A stretch of 64,000 bases of DNA from Planctomycetaceae bacterium (GTDB taxonomy: Bacteria; Planctomycetota; Planctomycetia; Planctomycetales; Planctomycetaceae): the NCBI GenBank assembly GCA_041398785.1, contig JAWKUA010000003.1:344656-408655 (forward strand), written 5' to 3'. Shown here piece by piece: positions 57,048-64,000 of this stretch (positions are counted from its first letter, which is position 1; the number at the start of each line of letters is the position of its first letter). Both the position numbers and the translations under genes were made by a program. The notes beneath the pieces are model-generated. The model saw only the letters and a list, made by a program, of their open reading frames with translations, did not search any database and was not told the DNA's origin.

Positions 57048-57371
57048 GCACTCGACGGCGTCAGGGCACAACTGCCACGCCTCCCAGCGCTGTGTGCGGG
57101 GAAGGCCCGCGCATCATGCACCTCTCCCAGCGCAGCGGCAGGGAGAGGTCGGGCCAGCGGAGCGATGCCCGGGAGAGGGCCGAGTGCGCGATCGACGTCG
57201 TGACAACGCAGGGCGACCAATGCGCGGACGTGCCCTCCCCCGAACGTCGCTTCGCTCGTTCGACCCCTCCCTTTTGGCCTTCGGCCGGGAGGGGTTCCTT
57301 CACCAGCACCGCACGTTGCAGGTTCTTGCAACCACCTCTCACGGCGAAACGCCCGAACGCAGTTCCTGCAA
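57048..57371. repeat. Intergenic hairpin repeats, planctomycete type
   Basis: No gene is seen. CCTCTCCC/GGGAGAGG pairs around 57120-57180 and CCCCTCCC at ~57266 with GGGAGGGG at ~57292 form strong stems; the second encloses GGCC-TTC-GGCC. GAACGTCGCTTCGCTCGTTC between them is also palindromic. This G/C-rich mosaic is typical of the scattered repeats between planctomycete genes and may act as a terminator for the converging genes. Confidence 0.6.
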
Positions 57372-58010
57372 TCAGGCGAGAGTGACGCTGCCATTGGCGA
57401 GCAGCAGCAGGCAGTCGGCCAGCCGTTTGGCTTCGTCGTGGCTGTGCGTGACGTGCATGACGGTGACGTGTTCTTCCCGGCGGACGTTTTGCAGCAAGTC
57501 GCACATCTGCTGCCGCGTTTCCGCATCCAGAGAACTCAGCGGTTCGTCAAGGCACAGGGCAGCGGGCCGAAATGACAGCGCCCGCCCCAGAGCCACTCGC
57601 TGCTGTTCTCCGCCGCTGAGTCCCGGAGGCGTGCGGTCCAGCAGGTGTCCGATGCCCAGCAGTTCGGCCAGTTCGGACACTCGCCGCCGAATCACCTGCT
57701 TCGACGACTTTCGAACCACAAGCGCAAACGCCAGATGATCGCGGACGGACATTCGGCGAAACAGGGCTCCGTCCTGAGGCACGTAGCCGATTCCCCGAAC
57801 CGCCGGGTTCAGGTCGGTGACATCACTTCCGTTCAGCCGAATGCGACCGGAAACGATTCGGCGCAGCCCGATGATGGATTCCAGAATTGTGGTCTTGCCG
57901 GTGCCGGTGCGCCCCATCAGCACAGCGTACTTTCCCGTCGGCACCGTCAGCGACACATTGGTCAACTGAAAGCTGCCGGCTCGAACCGTCAGATTCTCCA
58001 CAGCGATCAT
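57372..58010 (-). CDS. Orphan ABC transporter ATP-binding protein (ModC/CysA-like)
   Basis: This 212-residue ATPase carries Walker A GRTGTGKTT, the Q-loop YVPQDGALF, signature LSGGEQQRVALGRAL and Walker B ALCLDEPLSS, then THSHDEAKRLAD with the switch His. The style is that of molybdate/sulfate-type ATPases without their C-terminal TOBE domain. No permease or binding protein lies next to it, so it must pair with one encoded elsewhere. The + strand downstream is plsY. Start 58010 (MIAVENLTVRAGSF) is the first in frame. Confidence 0.9.
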   Translation of the reverse strand: MIAVENLTVRAGSFQLTNVSLTVPTGKYAVLMGRTGTGKTTILESIIGLRRIVSGRIRLNGSDVTDLNPAVRGIGYVPQDGALFRRMSVRDHLAFALVVRKSSKQVIRRRVSELAELLGIGHLLDRTPPGLSGGEQQRVALGRALSFRPAALCLDEPLSSLDAETRQQMCDLLQNVRREEHVTVMHVTHSHDEAKRLADCLLLLANGSVTLA

Positions 58011-58115
58011 GCCGATTCCCGATTTCTGCCATTCGCGCGGCGAAGTGACACACGTTCACTGACCGGCTAAATTTCTCCGTCCGCGATTGCGAGCCCGGTC
58101 CGGAGCGATCGCATT

Positions 58116-58823
58116 GTGGCCATTCTTTTTCGAATGCCAAACGACGAACCTGTGCTGATTCCGCTTTTCTGTCTTGTCGCGTTTCTGGTCGGAGGCATCC
58201 CGTTCGGGTATCTGGCCGGCCGCGCGCTGCTGAAGGACGACATTCGGAAACACGGCAGCGGCAACATCGGAGCCACCAACGTCGGCCGTGTCATCGGCTG
58301 GAAGTGGGGCGGACTGGTGCTGGTCCTGGACGCGTTGAAGGGCATGCTGCCGACCTGGCTGGCGATGAAGGTCGCGAGCGAACAGTTGCCCGAATCACTG
58401 CGTCTGCACGCTGCGGTTGCGACAGGGATCTGCGCGATCATCGGCCACATGTATCCGGTTTACCTGAAACTACGCGGCGGAAAGGGAGTCGCGACGGCTC
58501 TGGGTGTCGTGCTGGTGCTGGCTCCGAAGGCCGTCGGAGTCGCGTTTGTCGTGTTTCTGGCCGTGACCGGTCTGACTCGCAAGGTCGCGCTGGCGTCGAT
58601 GGCGGCCGCGGTCACGTTTGGAATCGTGCAGTTGTGGCTGATGGGAACAACTGCCACCGAACCGCAGTTTTCGTCGATGACAGCGTTTTCCGTGCTGGTC
58701 CCGCTGCTGATTATCTGGCGGCATCGAAGTAACATCATGCGGATGTTAAGCGGCACGGAACCACCGGTGACAAAATCGGCCGCTCCTGATTCTGCCCGGC
58801 GGGACTCTGACGACACGAACTGA
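58116..58823 (+). CDS. plsY: Glycerol-3-phosphate acyltransferase PlsY
   Basis: A 235-residue membrane enzyme that adds an acyl group from acyl-phosphate to glycerol-3-phosphate, the first step of phospholipid synthesis. GTG 58116 has a GGAG site about 11 nt upstream; ATG 58134 is an alternative. Family motifs are LVGGIPFGYLAGRAL, KHGSGNIGATNVGRVIGWKWGGLVLVLDALKGMLPTWLA, and GHMYPVYLKLRGGKGVATALG. Four to five membrane helices are visible and the C-terminal tail is charged. Neighbours do not suggest an operon. Confidence 0.95.
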   Translation: MAILFRMPNDEPVLIPLFCLVAFLVGGIPFGYLAGRALLKDDIRKHGSGNIGATNVGRVIGWKWGGLVLVLDALKGMLPTWLAMKVASEQLPESLRLHAAVATGICAIIGHMYPVYLKLRGGKGVATALGVVLVLAPKAVGVAFVVFLAVTGLTRKVALASMAAAVTFGIVQLWLMGTTATEPQFSSMTAFSVLVPLLIIWRHRSNIMRMLSGTEPPVTKSAAPDSARRDSDDTN

Positions 58824-59009
58824 TGTCGCAGGTGCGTCGCCGTTAGAATTCATAGCCGCCCTTGTCCTTCTGCGCCGGCTCCCGATCCTGTCGGCGTCGT
58901 CCGGTATCTGATTTCGTTCGCATTCCGTGCGAGGCGTCGATCGCTCGCCGATGAAGTCGAACCATGTACTGCGAGTATTGCAATTCGTTTTCAGGACCGT
59001 TGCAGCCAA

Positions 59010-60902
59010 ATGCCAACCGCACTTTCACAAACGTCCGCCGTCGAATCTTCGTCGCCGGCCTTCGTCAATATCTCCGCCTACAAATTCGTGGCGTTGAACG
59101 ACCTGGAACGGCGCCGCGCCGATCTGCGGATTGTTGCCGACCGGCTGAAGCTGAAGGGCACCGTTCTGCTGAGTCCCGAAGGCATCAATCTGTTTGTCGC
59201 CGGGCCGAGAAAAGCCATCGACGAATTCGTCGACCACATTCGCAGCGACACAATGCTGGCGGATCTGCAGACAAAGGAAAGTCTCAGCCGGCACCAGCCC
59301 TTCAATCGCATGCTGATCAAACTCAAGCGGGAAATCATCGCGTTTGGTGTGCCGACCGTGAATCCGATCGAAGGCACTTCCCCAAAGCTGCCTCCTTCCG
59401 AACTGAAACGCTGGCTGGATGAAGGTCGCCGCGTCCATCTGCTGGACACTCGCAACGACTACGAAATTGAGATCGGCACCTTCGAGAACGCGATCCCGGC
59501 CGGCGTCGACAATTTCCGCGACTTTCCGGAAGCCGTTGAACGTCTTCCGCAGGAAATGAAGAACGAACCCGTCGTCATGTTCTGCACCGGCGGAATTCGG
59601 TGCGAAAAGGCCGGGCCGTTCATGGAACAGGCGGGATTCAAACACATCTTTCAGCTTGAAGGCGGCATCCTGAAGTACTTTGAGGAATGCGGCGGCGATC
59701 ACTATGACGGCGATTGTTTCGTGTTCGATCAGCGAGTGGCCGTGGATCCGAATCTGCAGGAAACCGACTACGGCCTGTGCTACGTCTGCCAGGAAGTTGT
59801 GAGTCCGGAAGATCAGCAGTCGGAGAAATACGTTCCCGGCGAATCGTGTCCCAGGTGCTATCGGGAACCTGACGAACAATTACAGGAACGGCTGGCACAG
59901 CGAAATCAGCAACTGCGGCAGATTGCGGATCCGCTGCCTGGCAGCCAGCCGTACTTCAATCGGCGGCCGCTGAATGTTCCCGAACGCTTCACCGGACAGT
60001 CACTGATCGACTTCCTGTGCAGCTGGCATCCGCAGGTTTCGCGCGACGTCTGGCTGGAGAAAATCGCTGCGTCACAAATTGTCCCCGGACCGCGCTATGG
60101 GCGACGAAAACGCCGGAAGAAGTCGGCGGAAGAATCGCTGCCGCTGTCTCCTGATCGTCCGGTGCGCGGCGGCGAACGTTTTGAACATCTGCTGCCGGGA
60201 ACCGTCGAACCGGACGTCGACCCGTCGGTTGAAATTCTGTTTGAGGACCGGGACTTTATCGTCGTCAACAAGCCGGCTCCGCTGCCGCTGCATCCTTCCG
60301 GCCGGTTCCATCGCAATACGCTGCATTTCATTCTGAACGAACTGTACCGGCCCGAACGACCGCTGCTGGTTCATCGTCTGGACGCAAACACGTCCGGTGT
60401 GCTGGTGCTGTGCCGCAGGCGAGCCGTGGCGAAGATCATCCAGCCTCAGTTTGAACAGCGAGCCGTCCGAAAGACGTACCTCGCACGCGTCATCGGACAC
60501 CCGCCGGACGATGCCTTCGAATGCGCCGCTGCCGTTTCCGATTCTCCGAGCGACAACGGCATTCGTACGATTGACCCGACAAACGGTCTGGCAGCCGTCA
60601 CACGATTCAAAGTTCTGCATCGCTTCTCCGACGGCACGTCGCTTCTGGAAGTGACGCCGGAGACAGGACGCACAAACCAGATTCGCATTCATCTGTGGCA
60701 TCTGGGATTCCCGATTGTCGGCGACCCGACATACCTGCCGGCGAGCGGGCTTGGGGAAAACATCACGCTGAATGTCGGGTCGCCGCCGATGTGTCTGCAC
60801 GCGTCCGCCATTTCCCTGCACGATCCGACCGGAAACCAGCGCCAGTTTCGCGCTGCTGATCCGGCCTGGGCTGCTCACGACGCGCTGAGACAGCCGGAGT
60901 GA
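59010..60902 (+). CDS. TrhO-type tRNA hydroxylase (rhodanese) fused to RluA-type pseudouridine synthase
   Basis: A 630-residue fusion. Residues ~15-250 are the UPF0176/TrhO family: FVNISAYKFVAL, GTVLLSPEGINLFVAG, and a rhodanese domain LLDTRNDYEIEIGTFENAI with the catalytic Cys192 in VMFCTGGIRCEKAG. Then comes a zinc-ribbon-like Cys set (CYVCQEVVSPEDQQ, CPRCYREP). Residues ~310-340 look S4-like. From ~410 to the end is an RluA pseudouridine synthase with the catalytic motif HRLDANTSGVLVL (Asp458), then VTPETGRTNQIRIHLWHLGFPIVGD. TrhO makes 5-hydroxyuridine at tRNA position 34; RluA makes pseudouridine in rRNA or tRNA. Both act on RNA uridines, so the fusion is sensible. Confidence 0.92.
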   Translation: MPTALSQTSAVESSSPAFVNISAYKFVALNDLERRRADLRIVADRLKLKGTVLLSPEGINLFVAGPRKAIDEFVDHIRSDTMLADLQTKESLSRHQPFNRMLIKLKREIIAFGVPTVNPIEGTSPKLPPSELKRWLDEGRRVHLLDTRNDYEIEIGTFENAIPAGVDNFRDFPEAVERLPQEMKNEPVVMFCTGGIRCEKAGPFMEQAGFKHIFQLEGGILKYFEECGGDHYDGDCFVFDQRVAVDPNLQETDYGLCYVCQEVVSPEDQQSEKYVPGESCPRCYREPDEQLQERLAQRNQQLRQIADPLPGSQPYFNRRPLNVPERFTGQSLIDFLCSWHPQVSRDVWLEKIAASQIVPGPRYGRRKRRKKSAEESLPLSPDRPVRGGERFEHLLPGTVEPDVDPSVEILFEDRDFIVVNKPAPLPLHPSGRFHRNTLHFILNELYRPERPLLVHRLDANTSGVLVLCRRRAVAKIIQPQFEQRAVRKTYLARVIGHPPDDAFECAAAVSDSPSDNGIRTIDPTNGLAAVTRFKVLHRFSDGTSLLEVTPETGRTNQIRIHLWHLGFPIVGDPTYLPASGLGENITLNVGSPPMCLHASAISLHDPTGNQRQFRAADPAWAAHDALRQPE

Positions 60903-61156
60903 TTTCCGCGTTCCGATCGATCGCGAATCCGGCTGCAGCGGGCGACGATCGCGGGTCCACCGCGCGGGATGCGCGCCGTTTCGCGTCGGAATAATCCGTC
61001 CTATTCGGCTCGGACCGGCCGGAAGCCTCAAATCGCGGAAGCATTGGCACAGATTCGTGCCTACCATTTACCGCAAAAACAGCCCGACACGCAGTTTCCA
61101 CCGGAATCTTTCTGACCCATCCGCGAACAACCGACGAATGCCGCCGGTAACTTTCC

Positions 61157-62428
61157 ATGAAAACACTTCTCAAGATCCTGATTGTCCTGGGCGTGCTCGG
61201 CGGCGGAGCGTATGCCGCGTTGTCGGCAGGTTCCAACTGGCTGAAGGAACGCAACAAGCCGAAGTTTCGCACCAGCAAAGTCGAACGCGGCAACATCCGC
61301 ATCACGGTCAACGCCACGGGCAAGGTCAAGCCTCCGCTGGAATACCATGTCGGCAGCTTCGTTTCGGGGCCAATCCTGGAACTGCTGGTCGACTGGAACG
61401 ACGAAGTCTCCAAAGACCAGCTTCTGGCGACCATTGACCCGCGGATCTACGAGGCGAACGTGCAGCGCGACGACGCGGCGCTTAAGACGCGAATCGCGGA
61501 AGTGGAACGCGTCAAGGCCCAATTGCAGCAGGCTCGCAACGACAAGGCGCGCGGTGACCGGCTCCGGGAGGAAAACCGGGATTTCATCGCCCAGTCGGAA
61601 CTTGATCAGCTGCGGTTCGGCCTGATGGCACTGGAAGCGCAGTTGACGATCGCCGAAGCGTCGGTCGCCCAGGCTCGCGCCAGTCTGGAGAATTCCCAGG
61701 CGAACCTGAACTACACAAAGATCAAGTCGCCGGTCGACGGTATCGTCACGCAGCGACTGATTGAACCTGGTCAGACTCTGGCGGCTCAGTTTCAGGCTCC
61801 GGAACTATTCGTCATCGCTCCGCGAATGCGCGAGAAGATGGAAATCCACGCATCCGTCGATGAAGCGGATATCGGTCTGATCAAGCAGGCCAAAGAAGCC
61901 GACCGGCCCGTTTTTTTTGAAGTTTCGGCCTACGAAAACGAGCTGTTCAAAACGGGAAAGATCGAGCAGATACGCCTGAAGTCGACGGAGCTGCAAAACA
62001 TCGTGACGTACCCCGTCGTGGTCTCAACGCCCAATGAAGAAATGAAACTGCTGCCCGACATGACCGCGTCCCTGACGTTTCAGGTCCAGGATCACGACAA
62101 CGTGCTGAAGGTTTCCAATCAGGCGATCGGCTATCTTCCCGAAGACAAGGCGTACGTCGTGGAAAGCGACCACGACAAGCTGGATGTTCGCGCGGCGGCC
62201 GCAAGGAAGGCCCAGGAGAACGAAGATTCCCTGGACGACAAGCCCATCGACGAAGTCGTCGCGGCGGCCTCAAAAGGCGAAACCAAACACGTCTGGATTA
62301 AGGAAGGGGAAAAGCTGAAAGCCGTGGAAATCCTGATCGGGGTCAGCGACTACCAGTTCACGGAAGTCCTCAGCGGTGATCTGAAGGAAGGCGACGAAGT
62401 CGTGATGGGGCTGGAAGTAAAGGAATAG
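61157..62428 (+). CDS. Periplasmic adaptor of a MacA-type efflux system
   Basis: A 423-residue HlyD/MacA-family membrane-fusion protein. Residues ~5-24 are an N-terminal membrane anchor. TRKVERGNIRITVNATGKVKPPLEYHVGSFVSGPILEL is the lipoyl-type opening (here TSKVERGNIRITV), and residues ~90-180 form an alpha-hairpin coiled coil with DFIAQSELDQLRF. Then come SPVDGIVTQRLIEPGQTLAA and the beta-barrel. ATG 61157 (MKTLLKILIVLGVLGGG) starts it. It is followed two bases later by the MacB-type permease and then an ATPase, forming a tripartite efflux or lipoprotein-export module. Substrate unknown. Confidence 0.92.
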   Translation: MKTLLKILIVLGVLGGGAYAALSAGSNWLKERNKPKFRTSKVERGNIRITVNATGKVKPPLEYHVGSFVSGPILELLVDWNDEVSKDQLLATIDPRIYEANVQRDDAALKTRIAEVERVKAQLQQARNDKARGDRLREENRDFIAQSELDQLRFGLMALEAQLTIAEASVAQARASLENSQANLNYTKIKSPVDGIVTQRLIEPGQTLAAQFQAPELFVIAPRMREKMEIHASVDEADIGLIKQAKEADRPVFFEVSAYENELFKTGKIEQIRLKSTELQNIVTYPVVVSTPNEEMKLLPDMTASLTFQVQDHDNVLKVSNQAIGYLPEDKAYVVESDHDKLDVRAAAARKAQENEDSLDDKPIDEVVAAASKGETKHVWIKEGEKLKAVEILIGVSDYQFTEVLSGDLKEGDEVVMGLEVKE

Positions 62429-62429
62429 C

Positions 62430-63671
62430 ATGGACCTGCTGCTGACGATTTCCGTCGCGATCCGGGCACTCGGACGCAACAAGATGCGGGCCGGACTGAC
62501 GGTACTGGGCGTTGTCATCGGCATTGCCGCTGTCACCACAATGGTGTCGATCGGCAGCAGCGCCGGTCAGCTTGTGCAGAGCGAACTGCAGTCGTTCGGC
62601 ACCAACTTCCTGTTCGTGACGGCCGGCGCGGAACGGCGCAACGGAGTCCAGCAGATGAACATGCCGACTCTGACGGAAGGCGACGCCGAAGCCATCGCCA
62701 CGCAACTGGAATCCGTGCGAGCGGTTTCGCCGCTGGTCGGAGGCAACAAGCCGGTGATTCGCGGCAATAACAACTGGCAGCCGCAGGAAATGTTCGGCGT
62801 CGGAGTCGACTACCTGAAGATCCGGTCGTGGGAGATCGCCGCCGGAGGATTCTTCACCGAGCGAGACGTCCGTTCGGGGAATCGCGTGTGCGTCATCGGG
62901 TACACGCTGGTGCGCGAATTGTTCCAGACAACAAACCCCATCGGTGAACAGATCCGCGTGGGCACAATTCCGTTTACCGTCGTCGGTGTGCTGAAGAAAA
63001 AGGGAGCCGGGCTGACAGGTGAAGATCAGGACAACGTCATTTTCATGCCCTACACGACGGTCAAGAAACGCCTGAACGGTTCTTCGTTCGACGACGTTCA
63101 CGCCATCTTTGTGTCCGCGAAAAGTCCGGCGCTGATTGCCGCGGCGACGCGAGACATCACTCAACTGCTGATGGACCGTCATAACATCTCCGTCGGCCAG
63201 AAACCGGATTTCGAAGTTCACAGCAGTAGCGAGATCTCTCAGGTGCTGGGAACCATCACCGGCATCATGACGGCCATGCTGGCTTCCATCGCCGGAATTT
63301 CGCTGCTTGTCGGCGGTGTCGGCATCATGAACATCATGCTGGTGTCAGTCACGGAACGAACTCGCGAAATCGGCACGCGGATGGCCGTGGGAGCTCGCGG
63401 GAAGGACATCCTGATTCAGTTTCTGATCGAATCCGTCGTGCTGTCATGCATCGGTGGAGCCATTGGGATGGCTCTGGGAATCGGCGCGTCCGTCGGCATC
63501 ACGGCGATCATCAACGAACTCAGCAGCGGCAGCGACTGGCCGGTTGTCGTGTCGATCCCGGCGGCCGTCGTCGCCATGATCTTCGCGGCGTTCGTGGGAG
63601 TCGTCTTCGGCCTGTATCCCGCCTGGCGAGCCAGCCGGCTCGATCCCATCGACGCCCTGCGGTATGAGTAG
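62430..63671 (+). CDS. MacB-type FtsX permease
   Basis: A 413-residue permease starting 1 bp after the adaptor stop, so translation is coupled. Residues ~8-40 (SVAIRALGRNKMRAGLTVLGVVIGIAAVTTMVSIG) are the MacB/FtsX first helix and loop. The periplasmic MacB_PCD domain follows, then LASIAGISLLVGGVGIMNIMLVSVTERTREIGTRMAVGARGKDI, the classic FtsX C-terminal block, and WRASRLDPIDALRYE at the end. Unlike E. coli MacB, the ATPase is a separate gene, next downstream. Confidence 0.94.
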   Translation: MDLLLTISVAIRALGRNKMRAGLTVLGVVIGIAAVTTMVSIGSSAGQLVQSELQSFGTNFLFVTAGAERRNGVQQMNMPTLTEGDAEAIATQLESVRAVSPLVGGNKPVIRGNNNWQPQEMFGVGVDYLKIRSWEIAAGGFFTERDVRSGNRVCVIGYTLVRELFQTTNPIGEQIRVGTIPFTVVGVLKKKGAGLTGEDQDNVIFMPYTTVKKRLNGSSFDDVHAIFVSAKSPALIAAATRDITQLLMDRHNISVGQKPDFEVHSSSEISQVLGTITGIMTAMLASIAGISLLVGGVGIMNIMLVSVTERTREIGTRMAVGARGKDILIQFLIESVVLSCIGGAIGMALGIGASVGITAIINELSSGSDWPVVVSIPAAVVAMIFAAFVGVVFGLYPAWRASRLDPIDALRYE

Positions 63672-63681
63672 TCGCTGAATC

Positions 63682-64000
63682 ATGGCTCTGATCGAACTGA
63701 ACAAAGTCCGCAAGACCTACGACCTGGGCGAAATTCAGGTTCACGCGCTGCTGGAAACAACGCTCAACATCGAACGCGGCGAATACGTTGCACTGGTGGG
63801 ACCGTCGGGCTCCGGCAAGTCGACACTGATGAACACGCTCGGCTGCCTGGACCGGCCGACGTCCGGAAGTTTTCTGCTGGACGGAGTCGAAGTCGCCACC
63901 ATGTCCCGCAACGCTCGCGCTGCCATTCGCAACAAACACATCGGCTTCGTGTTTCAGAATTTCAACCTGCTGAACCGCACATCGGCTCTGGAAAACGTCG
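63682..64000 (+). CDS. ABC ATPase of the MacB-type system, cut by the window end
   Basis: From ATG 63682 (MALIELNKVRKTYDLGEIQVHALLETTLNIERGEYVALVG) the frame is open to the end of the window, 106 codons. Walker A GPSGSGKST is followed by LMNTLGCLDRPTSG and the Q-loop region GFVFQNFNLL, all typical of LolD/MacB-type ATPases. It lies 11 bp after the permease. The signature and Walker B motifs lie beyond the edge. Confidence 0.93.
   Translation, partial: MALIELNKVRKTYDLGEIQVHALLETTLNIERGEYVALVGPSGSGKSTLMNTLGCLDRPTSGSFLLDGVEVATMSRNARAAIRNKHIGFVFQNFNLLNRTSALENV

Overview
The window is GC-rich, gene-dense chromosomal DNA from a planctomycete, probably class Planctomycetia. The evidence is a DUF1559 prepilin-type protein, a giant secreted protein with an FEDRSLLSS leader motif plus GEVED and dockerin-like modules, a small 'NPYAAPQ' membrane protein, FG-GAP/VCBS secreted proteins, orphan lipoproteins, and intergenic palindromic repeats of a planctomycete type. 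I cannot name the genus.

Layout. 1-9.3 kb: 3' end of folC, a gamma-glutamyltransferase, a GT4 glycosyltransferase, queA, a small membrane protein, then three nucleotide-sugar genes (rfbB, rfbA, wbpA-type dehydrogenase). 9.3-16.1 kb: giant secreted dockerin protein, metal-site-like lipoprotein, DUF1559 protein, alpha/beta hydrolase. 16.5-24.5 kb: coiled-coil membrane protein, kbl-tdh threonine catabolism operon, PSP1-domain protein, zinc-finger-like small protein, double-GNAT protein, LOG-family protein, dapB. 24.6-35.2 kb: sialate O-acetylesterase-like protein, radical SAM protein, ribose-type binding lipoprotein, FG-GAP protein, carboxypeptidase-regulatory-like repeat protein, ATPase-pentapeptide-repeat fusion. 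35.3-38.2 kb: peroxiredoxin interrupted by UGA, PadR regulator with membrane partner, lipoprotein. 38.7-49.9 kb: MscK-type channel, DUF4153-like membrane protein, SDR/Nramp-like/PhyH cluster, TPR lipoprotein, inorganic pyrophosphatase. 50.0-51.7 kb: tmRNA (ssrA) with its terminator, a decayed group II intron 3' end, an unknown protein. 52-58 kb: FG-GAP protein interrupted by UGA, a nucleotidyltransferase-like protein, a DsbD homologue interrupted by UGA, an orphan ABC ATPase. 58-64 kb: plsY, a TrhO-RluA fusion, and a MacA/MacB-type efflux system cut by the window end.

Main discovery: three separate reading frames (35311-35853, 53416-52076 on the minus strand, 54464-56677) are each split by a single in-frame TGA. 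In each, coding continues in the same frame with family-consistent sequence, and the TGA lies at or beside a redox cysteine position: UTKEC at the peroxidatic site of a peroxiredoxin, WUC in the FG-GAP protein, and DWULNC in the thioredoxin domain of DsbD. About 20-27 nt after each TGA is a hairpin whose apical loop carries GU, as in bacterial SECIS elements. All three products are predicted to act outside the cytoplasm. I read them as selenoproteins of one periplasmic redox network: DsbD brings electrons across the membrane, and the peroxiredoxin and the FG-GAP protein act outside. An automatic annotator would split or truncate all three. No selA, selB, selC or selD gene is visible here, so the machinery must be encoded elsewhere.
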